From Calorimonas adulescens (GTDB lineage Bacteria > Bacillota > Thermoanaerobacteria > Thermoanaerobacterales > UBA4877), in contig NZ_VTPS01000004.1 of assembly GCF_008274215.1 (NCBI RefSeq), forward strand, positions 62,001 to 126,000: a stretch of DNA of 64,000 nt. The letters are read 5' to 3'. Position 1 is the first letter of the stretch. Each line of letters starts with the position of its first letter. Below are positions 51,171-60,118 of this stretch, piece after piece. The notes under the pieces are model-generated. The model saw only the letters and a program-made list of their open reading frames with translations. It did not search any database and was not told where the DNA came from. A program made the position numbers and the translations under genes.

Positions 51171-51200
51171 TTGAATATTATTGAAAAAATGTAATATACT
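51171..51200 (+). promoter_or_regulatory. possible promoter of FMN-binding lipoprotein gene
   Basis: TTGAAT (51171-51176), 18-bp spacer, TATACT (51195-51200), about 108 bp before the start. Moderate match in AT-rich sequence. Confidence 0.4.
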
Positions 51201-51308
51201 AAAATAGAAACCAAAATTTTTTTCGTCAAAAAGAAGGATTTGTTATGTTTACGTCGAATTAAATAATTTGTTAAAAGAAAAATAATCAAATTACAAGGAG
51301 GGGTATTT

Positions 51309-52139
51309 GTGAAAAGATTTATTGCATTATTTTGTGTATTGGTCTTAGCACTTGTCCTTGCGGCAGGCTGTGGTGGACAGCAACAGCAACCACAACAGCA
51401 ACCATCACAGCAACAAAACGAACAGGCTCAGCAGCCATCTCAGGAAGAGGCGACTGCTTTAAAGGATGGCGTGTATACAGCAGAGGAGCCTGAGTTTGAT
51501 GACCATGGTTGGAAGGCCATTACCACTGTTGTGGTAAAGGATGGTAAAATCGCGAATGTATTCTATGATGAGATAAACAAGGACAACCAGATTAAGAGCC
51601 TTGATCAGGATTATGCTTCAAATATGAAGGAAAAATCAGGTGAGACTCCATTGGATGCTGTTGCAAAATTAAGTGCATCCCTATTGGAAAAGCAGGATCC
51701 GGCCAATGTAGACACTGTAACGGGTGCTACAAGTACTACAAATAAGTTTAAGACTCTTGTTGCGGAGGCTTTGAAATCGTCACCAGAAGAAAAGGGTGCA
51801 GGTGGATACTATGATGGTATCTTCAAGGCGGAGGAGAAAGACTTTGATGAGCACGGATACAAGGCTTATGCTACTGTAATCATAAAGGATGGCAAGGTGG
51901 CAAATGCCTATTATGATGAGTTGAGTAAGGATACCGGGACATTCAAGAGTAAAGATGAAAACTATCAAAAGAACATGAAAGCTAAGACTGGTGTTTCCAA
52001 TACAGAGGCTATTCCACAGCTTATCCAGTCACTTATAACCAAGCAGGACGCAGAGCAGGTAGACGCTGTGACAGGTGCTACCGGTACCACTCAAAAGTTT
52101 AAGACCTTAATGGGCGAAGCTCTGTCCTTAGCAAAGTAG
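51309..52139 (+). CDS. tandem FMN-binding lipoprotein
   Basis: A 276-residue exported electron-transfer protein. Signal peptide with lipobox LAAGC (Cys21), a Gln/Pro-rich linker (about 24-48), then two FMN-binding domains (about 50-155 and 165-275) that are similar to each other: DGVYTAEEPEFDDHGWKA / DGIFKAEEKDFDEHGYKA. Each ends with a flavinylation motif, DTVTGATSTT (Thr141) and DAVTGATGTT (Thr258), where ApbE-type transferases attach FMN. No ApbE or Rnf gene is in the window. It may be part of an extracytosolic flavin electron-transfer chain. GTG start after AAGGAGGGG. Confidence 0.92.
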   Translation: MKRFIALFCVLVLALVLAAGCGGQQQQPQQQPSQQQNEQAQQPSQEEATALKDGVYTAEEPEFDDHGWKAITTVVVKDGKIANVFYDEINKDNQIKSLDQDYASNMKEKSGETPLDAVAKLSASLLEKQDPANVDTVTGATSTTNKFKTLVAEALKSSPEEKGAGGYYDGIFKAEEKDFDEHGYKAYATVIIKDGKVANAYYDELSKDTGTFKSKDENYQKNMKAKTGVSNTEAIPQLIQSLITKQDAEQVDAVTGATGTTQKFKTLMGEALSLAK

Positions 52140-52246
52140 GTAATAATAGGGTATAGGATTTTCTGGATGAATTTGATAGACGTATATAGGCTGGTTTTAT
52201 GAGATAAATGGTAGGGATATTAGGTTAGTGAAATAAAATTAGCAAA

Positions 52247-52293
52247 AATTATAGCACAAGGCATACCCATTTGGTATGCCTTGTGCTATAATT
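52247..52293. repeat. 21-bp perfect inverted repeat
   Basis: AATTATAGCACAAGGCATACC (52247-52267) and its exact complement (52273-52293), 5-base loop. The hairpin sits between the FMN-binding lipoprotein gene and the csaA-like gene, ending 17 bp before the latter's start. Transcription terminator, operator or mobile-element footprint are all possible; the short AATTAGTT tail is not a convincing T-run. Confidence 0.6.
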
Positions 52294-52310
52294 AGTTATA
52301 GGTGGTTATC

Positions 52311-52649
52311 GTGGTTTCATTTGATGACTTTATAAAACTTGATATAAGGGTAGGGAAAATAATAGAGGTCAATGACTTTCCTGAGGCACGTAGGCCAGCT
52401 TATAAGCTTACAATAGACCTTGGCCCCTTAGGAATAAAAAAGTCCAGTGCCCAGATTACTGACCTGTATGAGAAAGAGGAACTGCTAAACAGGGAGGTTG
52501 TCTGTGTAGTTAATTTTCCGCCCAAGCAGATTGCGGGTTATATATCTGAAGTCCTTGTGCTGGGCGTATATACAGCTCACGGGGTTGTCCTTTTAAAACC
52601 GGACAGGGATGTTCCACTCGGTGGTAAGATCGGCTATATTACCTGTTAA
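52311..52649 (+). CDS. csaA: CsaA-like tRNA-binding domain protein
   Basis: A 112-residue OB-fold protein homologous to the C-terminal beta domain of methionyl-tRNA synthetase. It shows FDDFIKLDIRVGKIIEVNDFPEARRPAYKLTIDLG, SSAQITDLY and FPPKQIAGYISEVLVLG. CsaA is a chaperone-like or tRNA-binding protein. GTG 52311 with AGGTGG 6 bases upstream is preferred over GTG 52302. Confidence 0.92.
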   Translation: MVSFDDFIKLDIRVGKIIEVNDFPEARRPAYKLTIDLGPLGIKKSSAQITDLYEKEELLNREVVCVVNFPPKQIAGYISEVLVLGVYTAHGVVLLKPDRDVPLGGKIGYITC

Positions 52650-52714
52650 TTTTTTTGTGAACTGGGGATTATCAATTGTGTTAAGAGTATATAGCATACA
52701 GGGGGAACCTATTA

Positions 52715-53782
52715 ATGAAAAGACTGCTTATGTTACTGCTTATTGTATTGATGCTGGTTTCAACTGGTTGTGGGATTGTCCCGCCAAAGCAGTCTGAAGG
52801 AGTGGGTGTTAAGCCACAGATACCTGCAGCTAAGGGTGAGGCAGGTAAAGATAATCCACAAACAGAGCAGCAAAAATCTGTAAACTACAGTGAGGTCAAG
52901 CCCAATGAGCTTGGTCAGGTTATGATACTCATGTACCATGAGATAGGTGATAAAGAGGCTGAGTGGGAGAGGACACCAGATAATTTCAGAAAAGACCTTC
53001 AGACTCTTTATGATAAAGGTTACAGGCTTATCTCCTTAAATGACCTGTTGGACGGCAATATAAATGTTGAGGCAGGTTTTACACCAGTTGTACTCACATT
53101 TGATGATGGGGATTTAGGTCAGTTTAAAGTAAAAGTAGTTAATGGCAAACCAGAGCCGGACCCCAACTCGGCGGTGGGTATACTGATGGATTTTTATAAA
53201 GAACATCCTGATTTTGGCAGAGCAGCAACTTTTTATATCTATTATCCATTGCCATTTAGGGAGAGGGAGTATATAGGTTATAAGCTCAAATTTTTGGTAG
53301 ATAATGGTTTTGAGATAGGGAACCACACGGACACTCATGCGAACCTTTCTAAACTTGATGTTAATGGCATTCAAAAAGAGCTGGGATTAAATCTCAGGCA
53401 CACACAGGAATATGTCCCGGGGTATAATGTGAACTCACTGGCACTGCCGTATGGTAGTGTGTTTAAAGAATACTCAAAGTACCTTCTGGATGGAAGCTAT
53501 GATGGTATAAAGTATCATAATAAGGCAGTGCTCATGGTGGGTGCAAATCCTGCAGAGTCACCTTATGATGTGGAGTTTGACCCTTTGAAGGTGCCTAGAG
53601 TGAGGGGAAGCGAGATGAACGTGGATGGTTTGGGGATATATGATTGGATAAAATATTTTGATGAACACCCGGAAAAGAGGTATGTATCCGATGGAGACCC
53701 TGATACCATAGTTGTGCCAAAAGGAACCGATAATAGAATAAACAGGGGAAAATTTACCAACAAGAGGGTTGTTGTTTACTGA
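52715..53782 (+). CDS. polysaccharide deacetylase family lipoprotein
   Basis: A 355-residue exported protein. Signal peptide with lipobox STGC (Cys about 19), a linker, then a NodB-like carbohydrate esterase 4 domain: VMILMYHEIGD, VVLTFDDGD (catalytic Asp and metal Asp) and FEIGNHTDTHANLSKL (metal histidines HTDTH). Likely trims N-acetyl groups on peptidoglycan or a wall polymer. The region PGYNVNSLALPYGSV matches motif 3. Anchored outside the cell. Confidence 0.92.
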   Translation: MKRLLMLLLIVLMLVSTGCGIVPPKQSEGVGVKPQIPAAKGEAGKDNPQTEQQKSVNYSEVKPNELGQVMILMYHEIGDKEAEWERTPDNFRKDLQTLYDKGYRLISLNDLLDGNINVEAGFTPVVLTFDDGDLGQFKVKVVNGKPEPDPNSAVGILMDFYKEHPDFGRAATFYIYYPLPFREREYIGYKLKFLVDNGFEIGNHTDTHANLSKLDVNGIQKELGLNLRHTQEYVPGYNVNSLALPYGSVFKEYSKYLLDGSYDGIKYHNKAVLMVGANPAESPYDVEFDPLKVPRVRGSEMNVDGLGIYDWIKYFDEHPEKRYVSDGDPDTIVVPKGTDNRINRGKFTNKRVVVY

Positions 53783-53865
53783 TAACGAACCTTTTTATAA
53801 TAGCGTAGATGGTTAAAAATTTATCAAATATCTGACCATTGAATAATTTTTTTTGTTGTATGGTA

Positions 53866-53893
53866 TTGATGGCACAATTTTTGCTAATATAAA
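53866..53893 (+). promoter_or_regulatory. possible promoter of crt-hbd-thl operon
   Basis: TTGATG (53866-53871), 16-bp spacer, TATAAA (53888-53893), about 28 bp before the crt start. A moderate match. Confidence 0.5.
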
Positions 53894-53920
53894 AATTTAT
53901 TGAAAGGAGGAGCGCATAAT

Positions 53921-54700
53921 ATGTGGGAAAACATTGTGCTGGAGAAAGAGGGGAATATAGCTGTTCTAAGTATCAACAGGCCCAGGGCATTAAACGCCCT
54001 TAATACGAAGACATTACTGGAGCTTGATGAGGCTTTAGAGAGTGTTTCCAAAGATGGTGAGGTCAGGGCTTTAGTTGTGACGGGCAGCGGTGACAGGGCT
54101 TTTGTAGCCGGGGCAGACATAAATGAGATGAAGGACAAAAATGCTATGGAGGGGAGGGAGTTTGCACTTCTTGGTCAGAGAGTTTTTGCAAAGCTTCAGG
54201 ATATGCCTATACCAACCATAGCGGCTATCAATGGCTATGCACTGGGTGGAGGCTGCGAACTTGCCCTTGCCTGTGATATGAGGATAGCAAGCAGCAAGGC
54301 AAAGATAGGGCAGCCGGAGGTCACACTGGGGATAACTCCGGGTTTTGCAGGGACGCAGAGGCTTGCAAGGACGGTTGGTCCGGCCATTGCCAAAGAACTT
54401 ATATTTACTGGTGCCCAGATAAGCGCTGATGAAGCGTACAGGATCGGCCTTGTAAACAGGGTGGTAGAGCCTGAAAAGCTCATGGAAGAGGCCAAAAATC
54501 TTGCTTTAAAGATAGCTTCCAATGCTCCAATAGCCGTGAGCCTTGCAAAACAGGCTATTAATAAGGGTATTGATGTGGATCTGAGTACAGGTATGGCCTA
54601 TGAGGCGGAGGTGTTTGGACTTTGCTTTTCAACCAGGGATCAGAAAGAAGGCATGGCTGCTTTTGTTGAAAAGAGGAAGGCAGAGTTCAAAAATGAATGA
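53921..54700 (+). CDS. crt: enoyl-CoA hydratase (crotonase)
   Basis: A 259-residue crotonase that interconverts crotonyl-CoA and 3-hydroxybutyryl-CoA in butyrate formation. Oxyanion-hole residues lie in FVAGADINEM and GGGCELALACDMRIAS (Gly), with the two catalytic Glu in this and GQPEVTLGITPGFAGTQRL. ATG 53921 follows AAAGGAGGAG; the upstream TTG 53900 is inside that site. First of the crt-hbd-thl set. Confidence 0.96.
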   Translation: MWENIVLEKEGNIAVLSINRPRALNALNTKTLLELDEALESVSKDGEVRALVVTGSGDRAFVAGADINEMKDKNAMEGREFALLGQRVFAKLQDMPIPTIAAINGYALGGGCELALACDMRIASSKAKIGQPEVTLGITPGFAGTQRLARTVGPAIAKELIFTGAQISADEAYRIGLVNRVVEPEKLMEEAKNLALKIASNAPIAVSLAKQAINKGIDVDLSTGMAYEAEVFGLCFSTRDQKEGMAAFVEKRKAEFKNE

Positions 54701-54790
54701 TTTTGAGACAATATAAATGGACTAACCTGAGTTAGCTATGTATGAATTAAGTACACATGTATGAAATTTAAACACTGGGAGGTATGGGAT

Positions 54791-55639
54791 GTGAAAAAAG
54801 TTTGTGTTGTAGGAGCGGGCACGATGGGGTCCGGGATTGGCCAGGCCTTTGCACAGGCTGGATTTGAGGTATATTTAAGGGACATAGATATAAAATTTGT
54901 AGAGAAAGGTATAGGAAATATAACTAAGAATCTTGACAGAGATGTGGAAAAGGGCAGAAAGAGCAAGGAAGAAAGGGATGCTGTTTTAAATCGTATCCAT
55001 GGCATTACAGACCTGCAAGAAGCTAAGGATGCAGAGTTTGTTGTCGAGGCTGTTATAGAAGATATTGGTCTGAAGAAACAGGTATTCAAAGAGCTTGATG
55101 CACTTTTACCGGGAGATGTGATTCTTGCGTCAAACACCTCATCTCTTTCCATAACAGAGATAGCTACAGCGACATCACGGCCTGACAAGGTAATAGGAAT
55201 GCACTTTTTTAATCCTGTACCAGTTATGAAACTGGTGGAGGTCACAAAGGGAATTGCTACATCGGACGAGACCTTTGAGTTTGTCTATAAACTGGCACAA
55301 GACCTTGGGAAGACCCCTGTAAAGGTTAATGAGGCTCCAGGTTTTGTAGTAAATCGTATACTAATACCGATGATAAATGAGGCTATAGGTGTCCTGGCCG
55401 ATGGGGTTGCCAGTGCCGAGGACATAGATAATGCAATGAAATTGGGAGCAAACCATCCAATAGGACCCCTTGCCTTGGCCGATATGATAGGAAATGACGT
55501 GTGCCTTGCCATAATGGAGGTGCTGCATAATGAGTTTGGGGACTCCAAATACAGACCACACCCACTCCTCAGAAAGATGGTAAGGGGTGGTCTTCTGGGG
55601 AGAAAGACGGGCAAAGGGTTCTATGATTACTCAAAGTAG
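54791..55639 (+). CDS. hbd: 3-hydroxybutyryl-CoA dehydrogenase
   Basis: NAD(P)-dependent dehydrogenase of 282 residues, the normal length. Dinucleotide motif [19 protein letters not shown], catalytic His in [16 protein letters not shown], Asn in [11 protein letters not shown] and the C-terminal [13 protein letters not shown]. The frame opens from ATG 54761, but GGGAGG at 54778-54783 places the start at GTG 54791. Converts acetoacetyl-CoA to 3-hydroxybutyryl-CoA. Confidence 0.97.
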   Translation: MKKVCVVGAGTMGSGIGQAFAQAGFEVYLRDIDIKFVEKGIGNITKNLDRDVEKGRKSKEERDAVLNRIHGITDLQEAKDAEFVVEAVIEDIGLKKQVFKELDALLPGDVILASNTSSLSITEIATATSRPDKVIGMHFFNPVPVMKLVEVTKGIATSDETFEFVYKLAQDLGKTPVKVNEAPGFVVNRILIPMINEAIGVLADGVASAEDIDNAMKLGANHPIGPLALADMIGNDVCLAIMEVLHNEFGDSKYRPHPLLRKMVRGGLLGRKTGKGFYDYSK

Positions 55640-55659
55640 AAGGAAGGAGGCTATGAACC

Positions 55660-56838
55660 ATGAATAATGTTGTAATTGTAAGTGCAGCAAGGACTGCCAT
55701 AGGCAAATTTGGTGGCAGCCTGACATCAATCCCTGCACCGGATTTAGGGGCAGCGGTCATAAAAGAAGTATTAAAAAGGGCTGACATAAAGCCAAGGGAT
55801 GTAAATGAGGTTATACTTGGCAACGTTTTACAGGCAGGTTTAGGTCAAAACCCGGCAAGGCAGGCGGCTATAAAGGCAGGCATCCCGGTAGAAGTTCCGT
55901 CCATGACCATAAACAAGGTATGTGGTTCAGGACTGAAATCAGTGATCTTAGGTGCTCAGGCTATAATGCTGGGGGATGCTGATATAGTGGTAGCCGGCGG
56001 CATGGAAAATATGAGCAGGGCACCGTACCTCTTAAATGATGCCCGCTGGGGATACAGGATGAATGATGGCAAGTTAGTGGATGAAATGGTCTATGACGGT
56101 CTTACCGATGTGTTTAATCAGTATCTTATGGGAATAACTGCAGAGAATGTGGCTGTGAAATACAATATAACAAGAGAAGACCAGGACAGGTTTGCCTTAG
56201 AAAGCCAGCAGAAGGCAGAAAGGGCACAAAAAGAAGGAAGGTTTAATGAAGAGATAGTACCTATAGAAATACCTCAGAGAAAAGGAGAACCGATAGTATT
56301 TAAAGAGGATGAATTTCCCAGACACGGAACCACATATGAAGCCCTTGCTAAATTAAAACCAGCCTTTAAAGAAGGGGGTACAGTTACGGCAGGCAATGCT
56401 TCAGGTATAAATGATGGGGCTGCAGCGGTTGTACTGATGTCTGAAAATAAGGCAAAATCTCTTGGTCTGAAGCCTTTGGCAAGGATAAGGTCATACAGCT
56501 CGGCAGCAGGTGAACCCAGTATAATGGGGATAGTACCCATATATGCCACCAGAAAAGCATTGGAAAAGGCTGGTCTAACAGTAGATGATATGGACCTCAT
56601 TGAGGCTAATGAAGCGTTTGCCGCACAGTCTGTGGCTGTGGCAAGAGAACTCAAATTCCCCATGGACAGGGTAAATGTGAATGGTGGTGCCATAGCCTTA
56701 GGGCATCCAATTGGGGCTTCAGGTTGCAGGATACTGGTAACACTCCTGCATGAGATGCAAAAGAGAAACTCAAGATACGGCCTTGCTACACTTTGCATAG
56801 GTGGAGGCCAGGCCTGTGCAGTCGTTGTAGAAAGATAA
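55660..56838 (+). CDS. thl: acetyl-CoA acetyltransferase (thiolase)
   Basis: A 392-residue biosynthetic thiolase that condenses two acetyl-CoA. Active-site residues: Cys88 in [11 protein letters not shown], His in [15 protein letters not shown] and Cys379 in [11 protein letters not shown]. Ends at the usual C terminus. Together with hbd and crt it makes crotonyl-CoA. Confidence 0.98.
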   Translation: MNNVVIVSAARTAIGKFGGSLTSIPAPDLGAAVIKEVLKRADIKPRDVNEVILGNVLQAGLGQNPARQAAIKAGIPVEVPSMTINKVCGSGLKSVILGAQAIMLGDADIVVAGGMENMSRAPYLLNDARWGYRMNDGKLVDEMVYDGLTDVFNQYLMGITAENVAVKYNITREDQDRFALESQQKAERAQKEGRFNEEIVPIEIPQRKGEPIVFKEDEFPRHGTTYEALAKLKPAFKEGGTVTAGNASGINDGAAAVVLMSENKAKSLGLKPLARIRSYSSAAGEPSIMGIVPIYATRKALEKAGLTVDDMDLIEANEAFAAQSVAVARELKFPMDRVNVNGGAIALGHPIGASGCRILVTLLHEMQKRNSRYGLATLCIGGGQACAVVVER

Positions 56839-56847
56839 CTCGATAGT

Positions 56848-56908
56848 GACAGAATACCTGCAATGGCAGGCGCTCCTGTGGACGGTTGACCTTTGCAGGT
56901 ATCTATAT
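56848..56908 (+). ncRNA. structured element, copy A (upstream of bcd)
   Basis: ATACCTGCA (56854-56862) pairs with TGCAGGTAT (56894-56902); inside is GCAGG-CGCT-CCTGT (56866-56879) and a conserved single-stranded GGACGGTTGACC. It is nearly identical in order and sequence to copy B at 59999-60060. The copy has lost the T-run, and its TTGACC (56886-56891) with TATAAC (56909-56914, 17-bp spacing) looks like a promoter. Probably a conserved terminator/regulatory RNA family; no known class recognised. Confidence 0.55.
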
Positions 56909-56922
56909 TATAACTGCCTGAG

Positions 56923-56970
56923 ATTTAAATTAATAAGGCTGTATCTGAGTGCGGCCCTATTAATTTAAAT
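56923..56970. repeat. AT-rich palindrome upstream of bcd
   Basis: ATTTAAATTAATAAGGC (56923-56939) is complementary to GCCCTATTAATTTAAAT (56954-56970) at 16 of 17 positions, with a 14-base loop. Could be a hairpin in the bcd leader or an operator pair. Confidence 0.6.
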
Positions 56971-56974
56971 AAAG

Positions 56975-56996
56975 TTGTTAATCAACTAACTAACAA
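56975..56996. promoter_or_regulatory. possible Rex-type redox operator before bcd
   Basis: TTGTTAA-TCAA-CTAACTA, then TAACAA: the left half is a perfect Rex half-site (TTGTTAA-N4-TTAACAA), the right half matches 5 of 7. Rex controls NAD(H)-linked fermentation genes including bcd and crt operons in clostridia. It would overlap the leader near the ribosome binding site. Confidence 0.4.
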
Positions 56997-57011
56997 TAAG
57001 GAGGTTTGTAT

Positions 57012-58148
57012 ATGGACTTCACCTTTACCAAACAACAGGAAATGGTCAGGAAGGTGGTAAGCGAATTTGCTAAAAATGAAGTAGCACCTGGTGCCGCTGA
57101 AAGAGACAGCACTGAGGAGTTCCCATGGGATATTGTTAAAAAGATGGCGGACATGGGACTTATGGGAATACCATATCCAGAGGAATATGGTGGATCGGGC
57201 GGAGACTACATCAGCTATATCATAACTGTTGAGGAGATTTCAAAAGCATGTGCCGCCACAGGCGTGATTCTTTCCGCACATACATCCCTTGCCTGCTATC
57301 CATTGTATCAATGGGGCACAGAAGAACAAAAAAGTAAATATCTTGTTCCCCTTGCACAGGGGAAAAAATTGGGTGCATTTGCACTCACGGAGCCTAACGC
57401 TGGTACAGATGCCGCCTCACAGCAGACGACAGCTGTTCTAGATGGTGATAATTACGTGTTAAATGGTTCAAAAGTCTTTATAACCAACGGCGGAATGGCG
57501 GATGTGTATATCGTATTTGCCATGACGGACAGGTCAAAGGGAGCAAGAGGTATAAGCTCCTTCATAGTAGAGAAAGGGTTTAAAGGTTTTTCTATCGGTA
57601 AAATAGAGAAAAAGATGGGTATACGTGCCTCAAGTACTTCTGAACTTGTGTTTGAGGACTGCCTTGTACCAAAAGAAAATTTATTGGGAAAAGAAGGCAG
57701 AGGGTTTTCAATGGCCATGGAGACACTGGACGGCGGAAGGATAGGGATAGCTGCACAAGCACTTGGCATAGCTGAGGCAGCCCTTGAAGAGGTCATCAAA
57801 TATGCCAAAGAAAGGCAGCAGTTTGGGCGTCCAATCGGCAAGTTCCAGGGAATTCAATGGTATATTGCGGACATGGCTACAAGAGTGCAGGCTGCAAGAA
57901 TGCTTGTCTATAGTGCTGCATGGAAAAAACAGACAAATAAGCTTACATCTGCTGATGCTGCAATGGCTAAGCTCTTTGCATCAGAGACAGCGATGTATGT
58001 TACTACTAAAGCAGTGCAGATATTTGGTGGATATGGTTACATCAATGACTATCCAGTGGAAAGGCTTATGAGGGACGCAAAAATTACGGAGATATATGAG
58101 GGAACATCGGAAGTCCAGAAAATGGTTATTTCCGGGAGTTTATTATAG
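57012..58148 (+). CDS. bcd: butyryl-CoA dehydrogenase
   Basis: Acyl-CoA dehydrogenase of 378 residues, reduces crotonyl-CoA to butyryl-CoA, usually as an electron-bifurcating complex with EtfAB. Features: [80 protein letters not shown] and the catalytic Glu in [13 protein letters not shown] 57012, set by AAGGAGG at 56999-57005. Directly followed by etfB and etfA. Confidence 0.96.
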   Translation: MDFTFTKQQEMVRKVVSEFAKNEVAPGAAERDSTEEFPWDIVKKMADMGLMGIPYPEEYGGSGGDYISYIITVEEISKACAATGVILSAHTSLACYPLYQWGTEEQKSKYLVPLAQGKKLGAFALTEPNAGTDAASQQTTAVLDGDNYVLNGSKVFITNGGMADVYIVFAMTDRSKGARGISSFIVEKGFKGFSIGKIEKKMGIRASSTSELVFEDCLVPKENLLGKEGRGFSMAMETLDGGRIGIAAQALGIAEAALEEVIKYAKERQQFGRPIGKFQGIQWYIADMATRVQAARMLVYSAAWKKQTNKLTSADAAMAKLFASETAMYVTTKAVQIFGGYGYINDYPVERLMRDAKITEIYEGTSEVQKMVISGSLL

Positions 58149-58172
58149 TCATAGAAGGGGATGCGGGTGTAT

Positions 58173-58958
58173 ATGGAGATTTTGGTTTTGATAAAACAGG
58201 TTCCAGATACAAGTGAGGTAAGGATTGACCCTGAGACCAAGACACTGATAAGGCAGGGGGTACCCAGTATTATAAATCCCGAAGACAAGAATGCTATTGA
58301 GGAAGCATTGAAGTTAAAAGAGATTGCCGGTGGCAAGGTAACCGTAATAACTATGGGACCCCCTCAGGCGGAGGTTGCCCTGAGAGAAGCCATGGCTATG
58401 GGTGCTGATGAATGCTATCTTTTGAGTGATAGATTCTTTGCCGGTGCTGACACCTATGCCACAGCAAAGACACTGTCAACGGCAATTAAGAGCCTGTTTC
58501 CCAATTTTGACATGATTTTATGCGGAAGGCAGGCCGTTGACGGCGATACAGCACAGGTTGGACCACAGACGGCTGAGCAGCTCGGTATACCTCAGGTGAC
58601 GTACGTAAAAGGCATAAAGCTTGAAAGTGACCATGTGACAGTTACAAGGGTGGTTGAAGACGGGTATGAACTCATAGAGGTGGGAATGCCCGTACTGCTT
58701 ACAATAGTGAAAGAGGCCAATAAACCTCGCTATCCTTCAATAAAAGGCATATTTCATGCCTATGATGCTGAAATAAAGACTATTGGTATAGATGACCTTG
58801 GGCTTGATAGAAATGAGGTTGGACTGAAAGGGTCTCCTACCAAGGTTGTCTCTACAGAGACGCCTGATACCCACAGGAGTGGAGAGATATTTTCCGGCAA
58901 TGCTAAGGAATGTGTTGAAATGCTGCTTCAAAGATTGAAAGAGAGACATCTCGTCTGA
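58173..58958 (+). CDS. etfB: electron transfer flavoprotein beta subunit
   Basis: About 261 residues. It opens MEILVLIKQVPDTSEVRIDPETKTLIRQG, with VNPxDKNAIEEALKL (as INPEDKNAIEEALKL) and CGRQAVDGDTAQVGPQTAEQLGIP, the EtfB signature. It has the AMP/FAD region of bifurcating EtfB. Upstream in-frame starts (58161, 58167) exist; spacing favours 58167 or 58173. Partner of EtfA and Bcd. Confidence 0.95.
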   Translation: MEILVLIKQVPDTSEVRIDPETKTLIRQGVPSIINPEDKNAIEEALKLKEIAGGKVTVITMGPPQAEVALREAMAMGADECYLLSDRFFAGADTYATAKTLSTAIKSLFPNFDMILCGRQAVDGDTAQVGPQTAEQLGIPQVTYVKGIKLESDHVTVTRVVEDGYELIEVGMPVLLTIVKEANKPRYPSIKGIFHAYDAEIKTIGIDDLGLDRNEVGLKGSPTKVVSTETPDTHRSGEIFSGNAKECVEMLLQRLKERHLV

Positions 58959-58971
58959 GAGGAGGATAAAT

Positions 58972-59982
58972 ATGGAAGATAATAAAGATATATGGGTATT
59001 TGCAGAGCAGAGAAACGGGAAAATCATGAACGTTGCTTATGAAATACTTGGTGCTGCAAGGAGACTGGCAGACAAAAAAGGCTGCAAGGTATATGCCGCA
59101 CTTCTTGGGGATGGGGTTGAACGCCTTTCTGATAGTCTTATCCAACATGGCGCAGATAAGGTATGTATAGTGGATAACCCACTTCTTAAAAATTATACTA
59201 CCAGTGCATATACAGATGCTATTGAAGCAGTCATAAAAAATTTTAAACCCGAAATATTCCTGTATGGGGCGACAACTATTGGAAGGGACCTGGCTCCAAG
59301 GGTGGCATCAAGGGTCCATACAGGCCTTACTGCCGACTGTACAGGTTTGGATATAGATGAGGACGGACTGCTTTTACAGATAAGACCGGCATTTGGCGGA
59401 AACCTGATGGCCACAATAAAGTGTCCGGAGAAAAGACCACAAATGGCTACAGTCAGGCCTGGCGTTATGGAAAAACTACCTGCCGATTTAGCAAGAAAAG
59501 GTGATGTAATCAGGTACAATGTAGATCTGGATGAGAAAAATATACGTACAAAGATACTAAATATAGTAAGAGAAGCAAAACATACAGTAAACCTGGAAGA
59601 AGCAAAGATAATAGTATCTGGCGGACGCGGACTCAAAGAACCTGAAGGATTTAAACTTATTGAAGAACTGGCAAACCTATTGGGTGGAGTGGTAGGAGCG
59701 TCTCGTGCTGCAGTAGATTCTGGGTGGATATCCAGCGACCATCAGGTGGGACAGACTGGTAAGACAGTGAGGCCAGAACTCTATATAGCCTGCGGGATAA
59801 GCGGTGCCATACAGCATCTTGCTGGTATGAGCGGCTCAAGGACAATTGTAGCTATAAACAAGGACCCTAATGCACCTATTTTTAAGGTTGCAGATTATGG
59901 TATCGTTGGTGACTTATATAAGGTAATACCAATCCTGATTGATGAAATAAAAAATGCAAAGGATGCATCATCGGTGTCATAG
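58972..59982 (+). CDS. etfA: electron transfer flavoprotein alpha subunit
   Basis: A 336-residue FAD-binding subunit. It has [33 protein letters not shown]-like sequence and the C-terminal FAD motif [48 protein letters not shown]. Normal length and no extra ferredoxin domain. Forms a complex with EtfB and Bcd that can couple butyryl-CoA formation to ferredoxin reduction. Confidence 0.97.
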   Translation: MEDNKDIWVFAEQRNGKIMNVAYEILGAARRLADKKGCKVYAALLGDGVERLSDSLIQHGADKVCIVDNPLLKNYTTSAYTDAIEAVIKNFKPEIFLYGATTIGRDLAPRVASRVHTGLTADCTGLDIDEDGLLLQIRPAFGGNLMATIKCPEKRPQMATVRPGVMEKLPADLARKGDVIRYNVDLDEKNIRTKILNIVREAKHTVNLEEAKIIVSGGRGLKEPEGFKLIEELANLLGGVVGASRAAVDSGWISSDHQVGQTGKTVRPELYIACGISGAIQHLAGMSGSRTIVAINKDPNAPIFKVADYGIVGDLYKVIPILIDEIKNAKDASSVS

Positions 59983-59998
59983 GTTAGAAAGTTTAATT

Positions 59999-60060
59999 TG
60001 ACAAAATACCTGCAGAGCAGGCGATCCTGTGGACGGCTGACTTATGCAGGTATTTTTTAT
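59999..60060 (+). ncRNA. structured element, copy B (terminator after etfA)
   Basis: AAAATACCTGCA (60003-60014) pairs with TGCAGGTATTTT (60045-60056), a 12-bp stem with a T-run (to 60058) that makes a strong terminator. Its 30-base apical part contains GCAGG-CGAT-CCTGT (60017-60030) and GGACGGCTGACTTA, matching copy A except for a few positions. It ends the bcd-etfBA transcript. Confidence 0.65.
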
Positions 60061-60118
60061 TTCTGCATATAGTGATATACTAAATTAATAATCAGTTGAT
60101 AAGGTGTGAGGTGGATTT

